Positions 24,536-33,386 of a DNA stretch of 64,000 nucleotides are shown in pieces. The notes below the pieces were generated by a model. The model was given only the letters and a program-made list of their open reading frames with translations. It ran no database searches and had not been told where the DNA came from. A program made the translations under genes and the position numbers. Position 1 is the first letter of the stretch. Each line of letters opens with the position of its first letter. Source of the stretch: JADJPO01 sp963724535 (GTDB lineage: Bacteria > Actinomycetota > Actinomycetes > Actinomycetales > Kineosporiaceae); assembly GCA_963724535.1 (NCBI GenBank), contig CAVRVD010000004.1, forward strand, positions 6,670-70,669. Reading direction: 5' to 3'.

Positions 24536-25954
24536 GTGTCCAAAGTGCTGACCTCCCTGCCCAAGGGCGAGCGGGTCGGGATCGCCTTCTCCGGTGGCCT
24601 CGACACCTCCGTCGCCGTCGCCTGGATGCGCGAGCACGGGGCAGTGCCCTGTGCCTACAGCGCCGACCTCGGCCAGTACGACGAGGACGACATGTCCTCG
24701 CTGCCGGACCGGGCCCAGTCCTACGGCGCGGAGATCGCCCGGCTGGTCGACTGCCGGGCGGCGCTGGTCGAGGAGGGCCTGGCCGCCCTGACCTGCGGCG
24801 CCTTCCACATCCGCTCCGCCGGCCGGATCTACTTCAACACCACCCCGCTCGGCCGCGCCGTCACCGGCACCCTGCTGGTCCGGGCGATGCGCGAGGACGA
24901 CGTATCGGTCTGGGGTGACGGGTCGACCTTCAAGGGCAACGACATCGAACGGTTCTACCGCTACGGCCTGCTGGCCAACCCCGAGCTGCGCATCTACAAG
25001 CCGTGGTTGGACCCGGCGTTCGTCTCCGAGCTGGGCGGGCGCACCGAGATGTCCACCTGGCTGGCCGAGCGGGACCTGCCCTACCGGGCCAGCGTCGAGA
25101 AGGCCTACTCCACCGACGCCAACATCTGGGGGGCCACCCACGAGGCCAAGCGCCTGGAGCACCTGGACTCCTCGATCGAGATCGTCGAACCCATCATGGG
25201 CGGGCGGTTCTGGGACGCAGACGTGCGCATCGAGCCGGAGGAGGTGCTGGTCGAGTTCGTCCAGGGCCGCCCGGTGGCGATCAACGGCGAGCACTTCCCC
25301 GACGACGTCGACCTGGTGCACCGGGCCAACGAGATCGGTGGCCGGCATGGCCTGGGCATGTCCGACCAGATCGAGAACCGGATCATCGAGGCCAAGAGCC
25401 GTGGCATCTACGAGGCCCCCGGCATGGCGCTGCTGTTCATCACCTACGAGCGGCTGCTCAACGCCGTGCACAACGAGGACACCATCGCCAACTACCACGC
25501 AGAAGGACGCCGGCTGGGACGCCTTCTCTACGAGGGACGTTGGCTCGACCCGCAGGCGCTCATGCTGCGCGAGAGCCTGCAGCGCTGGGTGGGTAGCGCA
25601 GTCACCGGTGCGGTCAGGGTGCGGCTGCGCCGGGGCGAGGACTACTCGATCGTCGACACCACCGGCCCCGAGCTGAGCTACCACCCCGACCGGCTGTCGA
25701 TGGAGCGTACCGAGGACGCCGCGTTCGGCCCATTGGACCGGATCGGGCAGCTCACCATGCGCAACCTCGACATCGCCGACTCGCGGGCCAAGCTCGAGAT
25801 GTACGCCCGGCAGGGCCAGCTCGGCGCGCATGCCCGCCTGGTCGGCGAGGTCGAGGCCGGGGGTGCCGAACCGATCGCCGACATCGGTCGTGAGCTCGGC
25901 CAGCCGGACGACGCGCTGGTCGACCGTGCCTCGTTCGACTTCGGAGCCGACTGA
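24536..25954 (+). CDS. argG: Argininosuccinate synthase
   Basis: Joins citrulline and aspartate using ATP to give argininosuccinate in arginine synthesis. The N-terminal ATP pyrophosphatase loop (AFSGGLDTSVAV) is at residues 19-30, followed by YSADLGQYDEDD. The 472-residue length and these signatures match the longer E. coli-type form rather than the ~400-residue form. The GTG start follows GGGTGAGTT. No other arginine genes are adjacent; it is followed 53 bases later by an adenylate-forming enzyme with no obvious link to arginine. Confidence 0.95.
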   Translation: MSKVLTSLPKGERVGIAFSGGLDTSVAVAWMREHGAVPCAYSADLGQYDEDDMSSLPDRAQSYGAEIARLVDCRAALVEEGLAALTCGAFHIRSAGRIYFNTTPLGRAVTGTLLVRAMREDDVSVWGDGSTFKGNDIERFYRYGLLANPELRIYKPWLDPAFVSELGGRTEMSTWLAERDLPYRASVEKAYSTDANIWGATHEAKRLEHLDSSIEIVEPIMGGRFWDADVRIEPEEVLVEFVQGRPVAINGEHFPDDVDLVHRANEIGGRHGLGMSDQIENRIIEAKSRGIYEAPGMALLFITYERLLNAVHNEDTIANYHAEGRRLGRLLYEGRWLDPQALMLRESLQRWVGSAVTGAVRVRLRRGEDYSIVDTTGPELSYHPDRLSMERTEDAAFGPLDRIGQLTMRNLDIADSRAKLEMYARQGQLGAHARLVGEVEAGGAEPIADIGRELGQPDDALVDRASFDFGAD

Positions 25955-26007
25955 CCTCCGCCCAGCAGCCCTTCCCCGGGCCAGCCCGCCCGGCTGAGGA
26001 TTACGCC

Positions 26008-27366
26008 ATGCCCGACCAGCCGCCGTACCGCGACGTCCTGACCGCCGACGAGGCCCGGGAGCGCGCGTACCGTGCCGCTGGGGCCCTTCTGGCCCGAGCG
26101 CTCGAACCCGGCGACCGGGTCGCGTTCGTGGCCACACCCTCGGTGGACGTGGTGACAGCCGTCCTGGCGGTGTCGACCCTCGGGCTGGTCCCGGTCATGA
26201 TCAACCCTGCGCTGTTGCGGCACGAGCGCCAGCTGCTGCTGGACGACGCCGAACCGTCCCTGGTCCTGGACGACGCGGCGCTGGCCGGCCTGCTCGCCGC
26301 ACCCGCCTCGCGGCGCGCCGCGGCGCAGCCGGCCGAGGTTCCGTTGGTCCGCCCCATGCACTACACCTCTGGAACCAGCGGCCGACCCAAGGGCGTCTAC
26401 GGCGGCTTGCTCGATCCGGACCAGGCCCAGGCCGCAGTTCTCGACGAGCGCGAGGTGTGGGACTTCGCCACCACCGACTCCTACGTCGCCGCCGGGGCCC
26501 TCTACCATTCTGCGCCACTGCGTTTCGCACTCGGCACCCTGTTGGCCGGTGGCGAGATCCGGGTGCTGCCCACGTGGTCCGTGGACGGGTTCGTGGCGGC
26601 TGTGCAGCACGGTGCGACCACGACGTTCATCGCCCCCACGCCGTTGCAGCGACTGTTGAACAGCTTGCGGGAGAACCCGGTCCCCTTCGACCCCGGCGCC
26701 TTCCGGCTGCTCGCCCATGCCGGGGCGCCGTGCCCGGTGCCGGTCAAGGAACGGGCGATCGAGCTGTTCCCGGCCGGGTCGGTGTGGGAGTTCTACGGCT
26801 CGACCGAGGGACAGTTCACCGCCTGCCCCAGCGCCGAGTGGCAGGCTCGACCCGGCACCGTGGGCCGAGCCCGACCGCACCGGCGGCTCCGCGTCGACGC
26901 CGACGACCTGATCTGGTGCCGCCCACCGGAGCATGCTCGGTTCACCTACTGGCGCAACGAGTCCGCCACGGCGGCAGCCTGGAGTGAGAACGCTGACGGC
27001 GCCTGGTTCACGGTCGGCGACCTGGGGGTGCTGGACGAGGACGGCTACCTCTGGATCGAGTCGCGTCGCGAGGACCTGATCATCAGCGGTGGCGTGAACG
27101 TCTACCCGGTCGAGGTCGAGCAGGCACTGTCCCGGATGCCGGCGCTGCGCGAGGTGGCGGTGTTCGGCGTCCCCGACCCGCAGTGGGGTCAACGGGTCTG
27201 CGCGGCGGTGGTCGGCGACGTGCGACCGGAGCAGGTCCAGGCGTTCGCGGCGTCGGTGCTGGCCGGCTACAAGCGCCCGAAGACGGTGTACCCGATGGAG
27301 GAGCTGCCGACCTCGAGCAACGGCAAGGTGCTGCGGCGCCGGTTGACCGACCTGTTCGCGCCGTAG
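26008..27366 (+). CDS. Adenylate-forming acyl-CoA synthetase-like enzyme
   Basis: A 452-residue class I adenylate-forming enzyme. Visible motifs in order: YTSGTSGRPKG (ATP loop, ~residue 123), FYGSTEG, GDLGVLDEDGY, ESRREDLIISGGVNVYPVEVE, and PTSSNGKVLRR with the catalytic lysine near the C-terminus. It is shorter than most acyl-CoA ligases because the N-terminal domain is abbreviated. The likely reaction is activation of a carboxylic acid to an acyl-AMP and then a CoA thioester; the acid is unknown. A GAGGA site stands 9 bases before the ATG. It lies on the same strand as argG and converges on the conservon. Confidence 0.85.
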   Translation: MPDQPPYRDVLTADEARERAYRAAGALLARALEPGDRVAFVATPSVDVVTAVLAVSTLGLVPVMINPALLRHERQLLLDDAEPSLVLDDAALAGLLAAPASRRAAAQPAEVPLVRPMHYTSGTSGRPKGVYGGLLDPDQAQAAVLDEREVWDFATTDSYVAAGALYHSAPLRFALGTLLAGGEIRVLPTWSVDGFVAAVQHGATTTFIAPTPLQRLLNSLRENPVPFDPGAFRLLAHAGAPCPVPVKERAIELFPAGSVWEFYGSTEGQFTACPSAEWQARPGTVGRARPHRRLRVDADDLIWCRPPEHARFTYWRNESATAAAWSENADGAWFTVGDLGVLDEDGYLWIESRREDLIISGGVNVYPVEVEQALSRMPALREVAVFGVPDPQWGQRVCAAVVGDVRPEQVQAFAASVLAGYKRPKTVYPMEELPTSSNGKVLRRRLTDLFAP

Positions 27367-27394
27367 CTCCTATTCGGGCCGGGGTGCAGCCGGC

Positions 27395-28003
27395 TCAGCC
27401 GGCGTTGCTCGACGCCGGCGACGGCGCGGCCATCTTCGACCAGGTCCGCAGCGCATGCTCGACCACGGCGATCAGTGCCTGCTTGGACGACTCCTTGTCC
27501 CGGGCGTCGCAGACGATGACCGGGGTGCCCGGACCCAGCTGCAGTGCCTCCTTGACGGCCTCCGGGGCGTGTGGGAGCTGACCGTCGAAGGCGTTGAGCG
27601 CCACGATGAATGGCAGGCCACGGGCCTCGAAGAAGTCGATCGGCCCGAAGCAGTCCTCCAGGCGTCGGGTGTCCACCAGCACAATCGCTCCGATGGCGCC
27701 GCGGACCAGGTCGTCCCACATGAACCAGAACCGGTTCTGCCCGGGTGAGCCGAACAGGTAGAGAACCAGTTGATCGTCGATCGAGATCCGGCCGAAGTCC
27801 ATCGCCACGGTGGTGGTGGTCTTGTTCGGGGTTGCCGACAGATCGTCGACTCCCGTGCTGGCGGCCGTCATCACGGCCTCGGTGCGCAACGGCACGATCT
27901 CGGAGACGGAGCCCACAAAGGTGGTCTTCCCGGCGCCGAACCCACCCGAGATGACAATCTTGGTGGAGCGGGTCGGACGTACCTCAGAGCCGCTGAAGGC
28001 CAC
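27395..28003 (-). CDS. Conservon small GTPase (CvnD-like, MglA-related)
   Basis: A 202-residue Ras-like GTPase and the last gene of the conservon. The P-loop is GGFGAGKTT at ~residues 20-28, followed by a threonine-rich switch I (NKTTTTVAMDFG), switch II (GSPGQNRF) and a base-recognition NAFD. In Streptomyces conservons the GTPase works with the Roadblock and DUF742 proteins in a membrane-associated complex with the sensor kinase, resembling a eukaryotic G-protein switch. It overlaps the DUF742 gene by 20 bases, so translation is coupled. Confidence 0.9.
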   Translation of the reverse strand: MAFSGSEVRPTRSTKIVISGGFGAGKTTFVGSVSEIVPLRTEAVMTAASTGVDDLSATPNKTTTTVAMDFGRISIDDQLVLYLFGSPGQNRFWFMWDDLVRGAIGAIVLVDTRRLEDCFGPIDFFEARGLPFIVALNAFDGQLPHAPEAVKEALQLGPGTPVIVCDARDKESSKQALIAVVEHALRTWSKMAAPSPASSNAG

Positions 28004-28607
28004 TGAGCACCCTCCTCAGGAATGCGGGGTCACGTTCGTCGCCATCGGCCGCCGAGGTCCTCATGACCTCGACCAGTCCCAGGTCGACCATATCGGCGAT
28101 GATCACTCGAGCCACCCCGATCGGCACCTTCAGGCGTACCGCGACCTCCGCCACCGAGACGGTGCCGGTGCACATCTCGATGATGGTGGTGTGCTCGGGG
28201 TTGAGCCACGGTCCGGTCGAGGCCTCCTTGCCGCTGACCGTGGTGCGGACCAGGGCCTCAAGGTCCAGGTCCCGAACCGGTTTGGTGCGTCCCCCCGTTC
28301 GGGTGTACGGCCGCACCAAGGACGCTGCGGCCGCCAGTTCGAGGTCGATCTCGTCGAGGGTGCCCGCCCCCGGGGACCAGGCCTGTGCCTCGGCCTCCTG
28401 TCGGGCCTGGACCATCCAGTCCACCCCGTCGGCCGGCTCAGGCACGGTGACCAGGACGGGCTCGTCGTCGGCCTGCCGTTCCGACGACACACCCTGGCCC
28501 CGTTCCCACAGGCGTGAGTCATCGGGGGCGTTACGCCGTCCCCTACGGACGTGCTGTCCCTCAGCCGAGGGCGGGTCCATCCCACCGAGGCGTTCCTGGT
28601 CAGCCAT
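27984..28607 (-). CDS. Conservon DUF742 protein (CvnC-like)
   Basis: A 207-residue protein. The conserved DUF742 domain is about residues 90-207 and starts at SLVRPYTRTGGRT. It contains a winged-helix-like stretch (VSVAEVAVRLKVPIGVARVIIADMVDLGLV) and the end signature LRRVLSGLQRL. The ~90-residue N-terminus is low-complexity and likely disordered, longer than in most members. It stands between the Roadblock gene (15 bases upstream) and the GTPase gene (20-base overlap). Its family role is as an adaptor or DNA-binding-like partner within the conservon complex. Confidence 0.88.
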   Translation of the reverse strand: MADQERLGGMDPPSAEGQHVRRGRRNAPDDSRLWERGQGVSSERQADDEPVLVTVPEPADGVDWMVQARQEAEAQAWSPGAGTLDEIDLELAAAASLVRPYTRTGGRTKPVRDLDLEALVRTTVSGKEASTGPWLNPEHTTIIEMCTGTVSVAEVAVRLKVPIGVARVIIADMVDLGLVEVMRTSAADGDERDPAFLRRVLSGLQRL

Positions 28608-28622
28608 CTCCTCGCGTCCCCC

Positions 28623-29045
28623 TCAGCCCGACGAGGTCCAGCCGATGCCGCCGCCCTGGCGTAGCTCAGGCGACAGGTGCTCACCAACCCGCTCGACGAG
28701 CAGGGTCATCTCGTAGCCGACCAGGCCGATGTCCGAGGTGGGCGAGGCCAGCACCGCCAGCCAGGACCCGTCGGAGATCGCCATCAACAGCAGGAACCCC
28801 CCCTGCATCTCGACGACGGTCTGAACGACCGTGCCGGCCGAGAAGCACAGCGCAGCACCATTGGTCAGGCTGCCGAGCCCGGAAGCGACAGCAGACAACT
28901 GGTCGGCCCGGTCCCGCGGCAGTCCGGTCGAGCTGGCCATCAGCAACCCGTCGGCCGAGACCACGGCGGCGTGCGCCACGCCCGGAACACGCTGGGTGAA
29001 GCCGTCGACCAGCCAGCCGACGTCAGTCCCGGTCCCCACGCTCAC
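28623..29045 (-). CDS. Conservon Roadblock/LC7 protein (CvnB-like)
   Basis: A 140-residue Roadblock/LC7 protein with the typical pattern GVAHAAVVSADGLLMASS near the N-terminus and FLLLMAISDGSWLAVLASP in the middle. Roadblock proteins act as GTPase-activating or scaffold partners for MglA-like GTPases. It starts at a GTG that overlaps the stop of the sensor kinase gene by 4 bases (GTGA), so the two are translationally coupled. Confidence 0.9.
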   Translation of the reverse strand: MSVGTGTDVGWLVDGFTQRVPGVAHAAVVSADGLLMASSTGLPRDRADQLSAVASGLGSLTNGAALCFSAGTVVQTVVEMQGGFLLLMAISDGSWLAVLASPTSDIGLVGYEMTLLVERVGEHLSPELRQGGGIGWTSSG

Positions 29046-32000
29046 GAGTCTCCTCCTTGACCGCCGGCCGTGCTGCCGGCCTCGTTGCTGGTGCTGAACA
29101 GGGCTCGGCCGTCGTCGCCCGGCAGATGCCGGGCGCGGCGTGCCGAGCTGAGGCCGCGCTGATAGCTGGTCAGCCTGCCACGGACCGACTCGGCATCGGT
29201 GCGTCGGGCCGGCGGTTCGGCTGCGACCGTGGGTGCACCGGCGGCCGCGGCCGCCGAGGGCAACAGGTTGGCGCCGGGACGCCGCTTCGGTAGGCCGGTG
29301 GCCGTGCTGCCGGCGACCTGGGGGGCCGATGCGGCCCGCGCGTTGGCCGCGACCCAGCGCTGGTCGCCCAGACTCGCCCAGCGGCCCGGAGCTCCCGCGG
29401 GAGGCTCTACCTCCGGCTGTTGCTCTGCGGGCTCCGGACGATGCTGGGCCGCCTCGCGCAGGTCGATGACCTGGATCGGCTCACCGGGGGCCGGCGCCAG
29501 CGTCGTTCGGTCGTCGGAGAACCAGACCGAGATCGAGTCGAAGATGGGCGTCTGGGCTCGTTCCGGGCGGGTCGGCGACGCCGCATCAACCATCGGGGCG
29601 TTCGGGTCCGCCGCGCTGTACCGGGACGCGGCTGCACGCCGAGCCTCCTCCTCGAAGCTGGAGTCCGTAGCGGTCGAGTCTGCACTCGTGCCGGTGGCCT
29701 CGGCCCGGGTCGACCCAACCGGTGACTGGGCGGGAGCCGGTTCGACCACGGGCTCGGCGACAGGCGGCTCAGCGACAGGCGGCTCAGCGACAGGCGACTC
29801 AGCGACAGGCGACTCAGCGACAGGCGACTCAGCGACAGGCGACTCAGCGACAGGCGACTCAGCGACAGGCGACTCAGCACCGGAGGTGGCATCCGAGTCT
29901 TCGCCCTTCGAGATCCCGGTGCCCAGCGAGGGACCGGTGGGGGCGAACAACCCGGCACCGCTGGACGACGGCCGAGGCCGGGCCGCGGCGGCCGCGGCGA
30001 CCGCGGCGGCTGCGGACGGGCCGATCGGTGGACCTCCGCCGGGCTGCCCGGGTGCTCGCACCGGCAGCGGTCGGGCGCCCGGTCGGTGGCCGGGAGGCGC
30101 ACTGGGCAGTGACGGTGGACCGGCCGGACCGTCCCTCGTCCGCCGACTGGCCGGTGCATCGAAGGTCGAGCCGGTGGGCTCGGCCAAGTCGGATTCCGGG
30201 GTGCCCTGCGAACCGAACGGAACAGGCGCCTTGTGGGTGGCACCGGGTCGGCGGCGGGGCAGGCCACCGGGGGCCCCTCCGAACGCCGCCGCCCCATCCG
30301 GCTCCGCGGTGCCGGCGGGAGCCTGGCCGCCGTCCTCGCGTTCGGCCGGGCGGCCCCACGGCGGAGAGGTCTGGAACGGGGAGGCGCTGCCGGTGTCCGT
30401 CCTGGCGGCGGGTTGGGCAGCCGGGGCGGGTTGGGCAGCCGGGGCGGGTTGGGCAGCCGGAGCGGGTTGGGCAGCCGGAGCGGGTTGGGCAGCCGGAGCG
30501 GGTTGGGCGCCGAGTGGGTTGCCGGCCAGGGCGGCACCCGGACGGCGCGAGGGCAGCGTGCCGCCGGTCCCGGACACGGCCGGCGACGAAGGGTGCGCCG
30601 GGGTGATCCGCGGTCGTTCGCTCGGGCCCGCCGGACGATCGGTAGCCGCCGGACGATCGGTAGCCGCCGGACGATCGGTAGCCGCCGGACGATCCAGGGC
30701 GGCCGCCCTGTCCTGCGAACCGAAGTCCTTACCGATGAGGCCACCGCCCGGCTGGGCTGGGACCCGCGGCGGCAGCGTGCCGGTCGGCACCGGCGGCGCG
30801 TCCGGAATGGTGGCGATCGGGCCGGTGGGCGCACCGAGCACCACGGTCCTGGGCACCGTCACCTCGGCGACGGTCCCGGCGGCGTGGGGGCGCCCGTCCA
30901 GCCGCACGGCGAAGCCACCGCGCTGGGCCAGCCGGGCCACCACGTACAGACCCATCCGGGAGGGCACCTGGGTGTCGATGGTGCCCGGGGCGGCCAACCG
31001 CGCGTTCAGGTCCTCCATCTCGGCCGGTGGTACGCCCACCCCGGAGTCGGTGACCTCCAGACGCAGGCCACCCTCGGAGGTGAAGGCCGCCGAGAGCACG
31101 ATCGGACTCGTCGGCGGGGAGTACATGGCGGCGTTGTCGAGCAGCTCGGCGATCAGGTGGATCAGCCCGCCCGCGGCAGCCCCGGCCACCGAGGCGCCGG
31201 ACAGCGGCTGCAGCCGGACGCGCTCGTACTGCTCCATCTCGGAGGTGGCGGCGCGGAAGACGTCGGCGACCGCCACCGGGGCGGTAGTACGGGTACGCAC
31301 CGCCGACCCGGCCAGCACCAGCAGGTTGTCGTTGTAGCGGCGCATCCGAGCGGCCAGGTGATCCAGCCGGAAGAGGTTGCGCAGCTGCTCGGCGTCCTCC
31401 TCCTGGCTCTCCAGCTCGTCGATGATTGCCAGCTGCTTCTCGACCATCGCCTGGCTGCGCCGGGACATGCTGACGAACGCCTCGTCCAGGCTCTGGCGCA
31501 GCCGGACCTGCGAGGTCGCCAGCCGGATCGCCTCGCCGGTGAGGCCGTCCAGGGCCTGGGCGACCTCGCGGGTCTCCGGGCCCACCTTCGCGTCGGGGGA
31601 AAGGACCGGCGGGACGTCGACCACGGCCTCGGGGCCCTCCCGCTCGATCTGGCGCACGGCCGCAGGTAGTCGCACGGTGGCCGCGTCCACCGCGCCGGAG
31701 CGCAGCCGACGCATCGGAGCGGTGATGCTGCGGGCCAGCGAGGAGACCAGCAGCGAGATGAGCAGCAGGCTGATCAGGCCGAGGCAGGACAGGAAGATCA
31801 GCCGCAGCAGCGCCGTCCGGGCGTCCCCGCTGGTCTGGAGCCTGAGGTCCTGAGCAGTGCTGCCGGCCAGATCGTCGATCTTGGACAACCGCGCGCCGGC
31901 CTCGGTGGAGAACTGCAGCGCCTCGGCCTTGGCCTCCTGGGACGGGGCCCCCTGGTTGCCGGTGCCGGCCCGGGCGATGTTGATGACGTTGCCCCGGGTA

Positions 32001-32872
32001 GTGGCCAGCTCGACGTCCAAGGCCCGGATCTCGCTGATCTTCTGCTGCTGACCGGGGTCGGCACGGCTCTCGGCCAGCTGCAGCAGCGCGGTCTGGCCCG
32101 CGACCGCCTCCTCGATGTTGCTCACCGTCGGCGGCGAGGCGAACTCGGCGAGTAGGGCGTTGGTGGTCAGGACGATCTCTTGGGACGCCCGTGCTGCGGT
32201 GTCGGCGATGGCGGTGACCACGGTCGTCGCGTCGACGGTGCGAGGGCTGGGGGTGCGGGCGCCGAGCTCGGTGGACAGCTGCGTGCCGAACTCGCGCACC
32301 GGCTGGAAGGTGAGCTCGTAGGCCTGGGCGACGGTGGCCGGCGCGACCCCGACGCTGACCTGGTTGCCGTCGGCGTCGGTCTCGATGCGGGGCAGGACGG
32401 TGACGAGCAGCCGGCTGGCGGACAGCTGCGGCTCCAGCACCGCAAGCTGGGCCTCCTGGGACGCGGTGGCACTGCGCCAGCCGCCGGCCGGCGGGTCCTT
32501 CAGCGCCGACCGCAGGGCCGCCACAGCGTCGTCGGTCTCCTTGATCTGCTGGTTGAGCGCCTGCTCGGCCCCGTCGGCGCCGAGCCGGTAGGCCAGCGAG
32601 GCCTGCAGCTCCAGGTCGGCGGCGGTCATCACGTCGGTGCTGGCCACCAGGGCCTGGGCGGTGGCGTCTGCCCCGGCGGCCTGACGCCAGGTCAGGAAGG
32701 ACTGTGTGATCAGCGCGCCGATCAGGCCGATCGCGACCAGCGTCGGCAGCGTCACCAGGGCGGCCAGCTTGCGGCGGATGGGCCAGGTGGCCGGCCCTGC
32801 GCTCCGGCCTGGCGCGGTGGGCACCGAGACCGGGCTCGCGTACTCAGCTGGTGCCGAACCGTGTCGGGCCAC
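29042..32872 (-). CDS. Conservon sensor histidine kinase-like protein (CvnA-like) with long repetitive tail
   Basis: A 1276-residue membrane protein. One hydrophobic segment lies near residues 33-55, followed by a ~300-residue extracytoplasmic region like the nitrate/nitrite-sensing NIT domain, then a second segment near 350-375, a HAMP-like stretch and a kinase-type ATPase domain (N-box ELLDNAAMYSP near 577, DSGVGVPP, MGLYVVARLAQRGG). The C-terminal ~600 residues are Pro/Ala-rich and probably disordered, with three tandem-repeat tracts. No clear phosphoacceptor histidine H-box is visible, as in other conservon kinases. The GTG follows AGGAGGA by 6 bases. It is the first gene of a four-gene coupled operon. 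Confidence 0.9.
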   Translation of the reverse strand: MARHGSAPAEYASPVSVPTAPGRSAGPATWPIRRKLAALVTLPTLVAIGLIGALITQSFLTWRQAAGADATAQALVASTDVMTAADLELQASLAYRLGADGAEQALNQQIKETDDAVAALRSALKDPPAGGWRSATASQEAQLAVLEPQLSASRLLVTVLPRIETDADGNQVSVGVAPATVAQAYELTFQPVREFGTQLSTELGARTPSPRTVDATTVVTAIADTAARASQEIVLTTNALLAEFASPPTVSNIEEAVAGQTALLQLAESRADPGQQQKISEIRALDVELATTRGNVINIARAGTGNQGAPSQEAKAEALQFSTEAGARLSKIDDLAGSTAQDLRLQTSGDARTALLRLIFLSCLGLISLLLISLLVSSLARSITAPMRRLRSGAVDAATVRLPAAVRQIEREGPEAVVDVPPVLSPDAKVGPETREVAQALDGLTGEAIRLATSQVRLRQSLDEAFVSMSRRSQAMVEKQLAIIDELESQEEDAEQLRNLFRLDHLAARMRRYNDNLLVLAGSAVRTRTTAPVAVADVFRAATSEMEQYERVRLQPLSGASVAGAAAGGLIHLIAELLDNAAMYSPPTSPIVLSAAFTSEGGLRLEVTDSGVGVPPAEMEDLNARLAAPGTIDTQVPSRMGLYVVARLAQRGGFAVRLDGRPHAAGTVAEVTVPRTVVLGAPTGPIATIPDAPPVPTGTLPPRVPAQPGGGLIGKDFGSQDRAAALDRPAATDRPAATDRPAATDRPAGPSERPRITPAHPSSPAVSGTGGTLPSRRPGAALAGNPLGAQPAPAAQPAPAAQPAPAAQPAPAAQPAPAAQPAARTDTGSASPFQTSPPWGRPAEREDGGQAPAGTAEPDGAAAFGGAPGGLPRRRPGATHKAPVPFGSQGTPESDLAEPTGSTFDAPASRRTRDGPAGPPSLPSAPPGHRPGARPLPVRAPGQPGGGPPIGPSAAAAVAAAAAARPRPSSSGAGLFAPTGPSLGTGISKGEDSDATSGAESPVAESPVAESPVAESPVAESPVAESPVAEPPVAEPPVAEPVVEPAPAQSPVGSTRAEATGTSADSTATDSSFEEEARRAAASRYSAADPNAPMVDAASPTRPERAQTPIFDSISVWFSDDRTTLAPAPGEPIQVIDLREAAQHRPEPAEQQPEVEPPAGAPGRWASLGDQRWVAANARAASAPQVAGSTATGLPKRRPGANLLPSAAAAAGAPTVAAEPPARRTDAESVRGRLTSYQRGLSSARRARHLPGDDGRALFSTSNEAGSTAGGQGGDS
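29757..29876. repeat. Eight 15-bp tandem repeats in the conservon kinase gene
   Basis: Unit GCGACAGGCGACTCA on the plus strand. The two leftmost units differ by one base. In the protein this gives six ESPVA and two EPPVA pentapeptides. The near-identity of units suggests recent slippage expansion. Confidence 0.95.
30410..30499. repeat. Five 18-bp tandem repeats in the conservon kinase gene
   Basis: Unit GGGTTGGGCAGCCGGAGC (or GGGC), followed by a partial copy. It encodes repeated APAAQP hexapeptides in the disordered tail. Confidence 0.95.
30633..30686. repeat. Three 18-bp tandem repeats in the conservon kinase gene
   Basis: Three identical GGACGATCGGTAGCCGCC units plus a partial fourth. 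They encode repeated ATDRPA hexapeptides. Confidence 0.95.
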
Positions 32873-33386
32873 CGAGTCCTCCTGCGTCGATCGGTGTGCG
32901 ACGATCCGACCGCTGGTCGGGGTCGTCGCCCGTGCTTACCCCATCTGCATGTGCATCAGGACCCTGCAGATGCATCAGATCCCAGTTGATGGTGTCAGAC
33001 GGATAACGGACGACGCTACGTGCCTCCCCAGTGGTTGACCGCTTCGTTGGCCAATAGTGCCGCGAATCGCCTCACGGCCCAACTTCGCGTGATGGTCCAT
33101 GACTGACAGTAGCCGAGACGGCGTCACCGCGGGCGTGACCAAGACGTCAATGGGACCCCTGGCTCCCTCCGATCGGCCTTCGTATGCGTGCTGCTCACCC
33201 CTCGGGCGAGGTTTCCTCGAGCGGGCGTTGTTCCGGATCACCCCCGGTTGGGGGTTACCGTCGAGGCAGTCCGCGGGAGAGCGGCTAGCCTGCGGCACGC
33301 CGGCCCGGACGCACCACCCCGATCGCCGTCCAGGTCCTTCCGCGCTTCCCGTCCCATCCCTGACCTAGCTCTCGGAGACATGCATC
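32873..33386. promoter_or_regulatory. Divergent intergenic region between conservon and topA
   Basis: A 514-base gap without a supported gene. Near the conservon it has paired ATCTGCA (32943-32949) and TGCAGAT (32965-32971) and two direct copies of TGCATCAG, which could form a regulator site. Near topA it has the hairpin ACCCCC-GGTT-GGGGGT (33240-33255). Promoters for both directions must lie here; I cannot place them with confidence. Confidence 0.45.

Noticed and set aside
29757..29876. Possible CRISPR array
   Set aside because: The 15-bp units are directly adjacent with no spacers and code for pentapeptide repeats.
29199..31337. A 712-codon plus-strand open frame with periodic ATGDS-type peptides
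   Set aside because: It is the reverse reading of the tandem repeats in the conservon kinase gene, which has domain support.
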